NCBI GenBank assembly: GCA_005883885.1
Contig: VAYF01000093.1
Location: forward strand, 1 to 15,687
From: Actinomycetota bacterium
Lineage (GTDB): Bacteria; Actinomycetota; UBA4738; HRBIN12
DNA: 15,687 nucleotides
Direction: 5' to 3'
Numbering within the stretch: the stretch's first letter is position 1; every line of letters starts with the position of its first letter. Shown here one piece after another: positions 14,067 through 15,687 of the stretch. The notes beneath the pieces were generated by a model. It had not been told where the DNA came from and did no database searches. It saw only the letters and a list, made by a program, of their open reading frames with translations. A program made the position numbers and the translations under genes.

Positions 14067-14908
14067 ACGCAACGACGACCACGGTGGTCGAGGGCCTTCC
14101 GGCAACGGGGACCTTCCGCAGCACGCCGACGGTGGCGTTCGGCGCGCTCCTGCTGCGCGATCTGTCGGTGCTCCGGAAGGAGTTCGTCCAGTTCATCGCG
14201 CGCACCGTGATGCAGCCGCTGCTGTTCGTCTTCGTGTTCGCGTACGTGTTCCCCAAGATCGGTCAGGGGGTAGGCGGCTCCGCGGGTGCCGCCGCGTTCT
14301 CGAGCATCCTGGTCCCCGGCGTGGTCGCGATCGCCTGCATCTTCCAGGGCATCCAGTCGGTCGCGCTGCCGCTCGTTCAGGAGTTCGGTTACAGCAGGGA
14401 GATCGAGGACCGGGTGATGGCCCCGCTCCCGGTCTGGAGCGTTGCGGTCGAGAAGGTGGTGGCGGGGGCACTCCAGGGTCTGATAGCGGCCGCGATCGTG
14501 TTCCCGCTCGCGATGTTCGTCCCGGCCACGCCCGTCCACCTGGACGTTCGGCCTCTGCTGCTGTTCACGTTGCTTCCCCTCGCCGCGGGAACCGCCGCCT
14601 CGTTGGGGCTGGTCCTCGGCACGCGCGTGCAACCGCGACAGGTGCCGCTGTTGTTCGGGATCGTGGTGATCCCCATCGTGTTCCTCGGAGCCACCTATTA
14701 CCCGTGGGCGACCCTCACCCCGATCCCGTGGCTCAAGGCGGTCGTCCTGCTCAATCCGCTCGTGTACATGAGCGAGGGGATGCGGATCTCCCTGACACCC
14801 CAGGTGCCGCACATGCCGTACGTGGCGATCTACGGAGGGATGATCGGGTTCATCGCCCTGTTCCTGGCGCTCGGGATCGACGGATTCCGCAAGCGCGTCC
14901 TGTCGTAG
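14063..14908 (+). CDS. ABC-2 type permease
   Basis: This 281-residue membrane subunit partners the ATPase just upstream, with which it overlaps by four bases. Its N-terminal cytoplasmic segment (to about residue 45) contains LLRDLSVLRKEFVQFIART, the short amphipathic coupling helix region. About six hydrophobic segments follow: PLLFVFVFAYVFP, a long GVVAIACIFQGIQSVALPL, AGALQGLIAAAIVFPLAMFV, LLLFTLLPLAAGTAASLGLVL, PLLFGIVVIPIVFLGATYY and VAIYGGMIGFIALFLALGI. The central EFGYSREIEDRVMAPLPVW block between helices 2 and 3 is typical of ABC2_membrane permeases of the DrrB/NodJ type. The frame is intact. The protein ends RKRVLS, and its gene converges on the dehydrogenase gene with 28 bases between. 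Confidence 0.93.
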   Translation: MNATTTTVVEGLPATGTFRSTPTVAFGALLLRDLSVLRKEFVQFIARTVMQPLLFVFVFAYVFPKIGQGVGGSAGAAAFSSILVPGVVAIACIFQGIQSVALPLVQEFGYSREIEDRVMAPLPVWSVAVEKVVAGALQGLIAAAIVFPLAMFVPATPVHLDVRPLLLFTLLPLAAGTAASLGLVLGTRVQPRQVPLLFGIVVIPIVFLGATYYPWATLTPIPWLKAVVLLNPLVYMSEGMRISLTPQVPHMPYVAIYGGMIGFIALFLALGIDGFRKRVLS

Positions 14909-14933
14909 CCGGAGCGGCCGCCGACCCGCTCGG
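14909..14933. terminator. Possible hairpin between convergent genes
   Basis: CCGGAGCGG and CCCGCTCGG can pair as an eight-base-pair stem with one bulge over a seven-base loop, in the 28-base gap between the permease and the dehydrogenase. There is no T-tract on either side, so a terminator role is uncertain. Confidence 0.28.
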
Positions 14934-14936
14934 CCC

Positions 14937-15687
14937 TCAAGGGGAAGTGCCTGCGGCGAGCCGCTCGAGGGCCAGCCGGTCGGCGGCCTCGGCGGTGGTG
15001 ACCCCGTCGGCGTCCGCCGTTGCGAAGATCCCGGCGAGGGTCTCGCCGATCCCCGCGAGACGCGCCTGCATCATGGCCTCGCCCCATCCGAGCGTCTCGT
15101 AACCCGCCAGGTGGATCACGCCGCCTGCGTTGATCACGTAGTCGGGGGCGTAGAGGATGCCGCGGCGCGCGAGCAGTGCGGCATCGTCACCACTGCCGAG
15201 CTGATTGTTCGCCGCTCCGGCCACGACGCGACACGCCAAGCGCGGGATCGTCTCGGGGGTCAGCACCCCGCCGGCCGCGCACGGCGCGAAGACGTCACAG
15301 GCCGTCCCGATCACCGAGTCCGGCTGGATGACCTCACCGCCGACCCGTTCGGCCGTTTTCTCGGCACGCCCCGCGTCGACATCGGCGATCAGCAACTGGG
15401 CGCCCGCCTCGCCGAGATGATCGGCGAGTCGGTCGCCGACCGAGCCAACGCCCTGCACCAGGACGACGACGCTGCCGAGCTCTGCAGAACCGCTCACGTG
15501 GCGCCACGCCGATCGGATCCCGTGGAACACCCCCAGGGCCGTGCCCGGCGCTGGATCGCCCGAACCCCCCCGCTCCCTCGAGCGTCCGAGCAGGTGCTTC
15601 GTCCGCTCGCCGATCACGTCCATATCGGGGGCGCCGGTGTTCATATCCGCCGCCGTGACGTAGGTCCCGTGGAGCGAGTCGACGAGC
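14937..15687 (-). CDS. Leucine/valine dehydrogenase-like amino acid dehydrogenase (5' end outside window)
   Basis: The last 250 residues of a Glu/Leu/Phe/Val dehydrogenase are encoded. These NAD-dependent enzymes interconvert branched-chain amino acids and their 2-oxo acids. The visible N-terminal side reads LHGTYVTAADMNTGAPDMD and GDPAPGTALGVFHGIRSA, the active-site side segment. The Rossmann nucleotide-binding motif is VVVLVQGVGSVGDRLADHL (GxGxxG), then LIADVD. CDVFAPCAAGGVLTPETIP, AGAANNQL, and APDYVINAGGVI follow, all characteristic of the leucine-dehydrogenase branch. DADGVTTAEAADRLALERL closes it. The frame is intact to the edge at 15687. The upstream catalytic Lys region lies beyond the window. 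Specificity for Leu, Val or Phe cannot be decided from this part. Confidence 0.92.
   Translation of the reverse strand, partial: LVDSLHGTYVTAADMNTGAPDMDVIGERTKHLLGRSRERGGSGDPAPGTALGVFHGIRSAWRHVSGSAELGSVVVLVQGVGSVGDRLADHLGEAGAQLLIADVDAGRAEKTAERVGGEVIQPDSVIGTACDVFAPCAAGGVLTPETIPRLACRVVAGAANNQLGSGDDAALLARRGILYAPDYVINAGGVIHLAGYETLGWGEAMMQARLAGIGETLAGIFATADADGVTTAEAADRLALERLAAGTSP

Noticed and set aside
1..15687. CRISPR arrays, tRNA, rRNA, insertion sequences, inteins
   Set aside because: No regularly spaced repeats, no recognisable tRNA T-arm and acceptor stem pair, no transposase motifs and no terminal inverted repeats were seen. GuaA and PcrA show no intein-like insertion.

Overview
This window is high-GC DNA from a chromosome that most resembles an Actinomycetota (actinobacterial) lineage. 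The reasons are a class E type sortase, a GuaB3-type IMP dehydrogenase without CBS domains, a PcrA helicase with the actinobacterial/Firmicute architecture, GTG/TTG starts, and several TAnnnT boxes placed 6-8 bases before start codons, as in leaderless actinobacterial genes. The class cannot be fixed from the sequence. I see no tRNA, rRNA, CRISPR array, insertion sequence or phage gene.

Layout: (1) 9-1654, plus strand: a 54-residue membrane miniprotein, then a dimethylformamidase-large-subunit-like hydrolase. (2) 1646-5799, minus strand: pcrA followed by a translationally coupled S9 peptidase that is split by a frameshift. (3) 5879-6529, plus strand: a class E sortase divergent from pcrA, then a broken remnant of a CRP/FNR regulator (6578 to about 6796). 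(4) 12491-6797, minus strand: a long co-directional block of phosphodiesterase/alkaline-phosphatase-like protein (split), APS kinase (cysC), DinB-like protein (frameshifted), guaB3, guaA and a hotdog thioesterase. (5) 12630-14908, plus strand: a four-helix membrane protein and an ABC-2 exporter pair. (6) 14937-15687, minus strand: a leucine/valine-dehydrogenase-like enzyme cut by the window edge.

The genes are mostly housekeeping. guaB3 and guaA together make GMP from IMP through XMP. cysC and the phosphodiesterase share an ATGA overlap and probably act on related nucleotide or sulfate metabolism. pcrA serves repair and transcription-coupled processes. The ABC pair is a drug- or lipid-type exporter.

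The most striking signal is not a new system. Five of about fourteen loci carry a reading-frame lesion, and at three of them (S9 peptidase, phosphodiesterase, guaB3/guaA junction) a stretch expected from family alignment is also absent. Hitting guaA, which is normally essential, makes consensus or assembly deletions the most economical explanation, but real decay is not excluded. Other points worth a look are the leaderless-type promoters, a shared symmetric -10 box between divergent genes at 12571-12577, and a perfect 11-bp GCAA-capped hairpin in the guaB3 leader.
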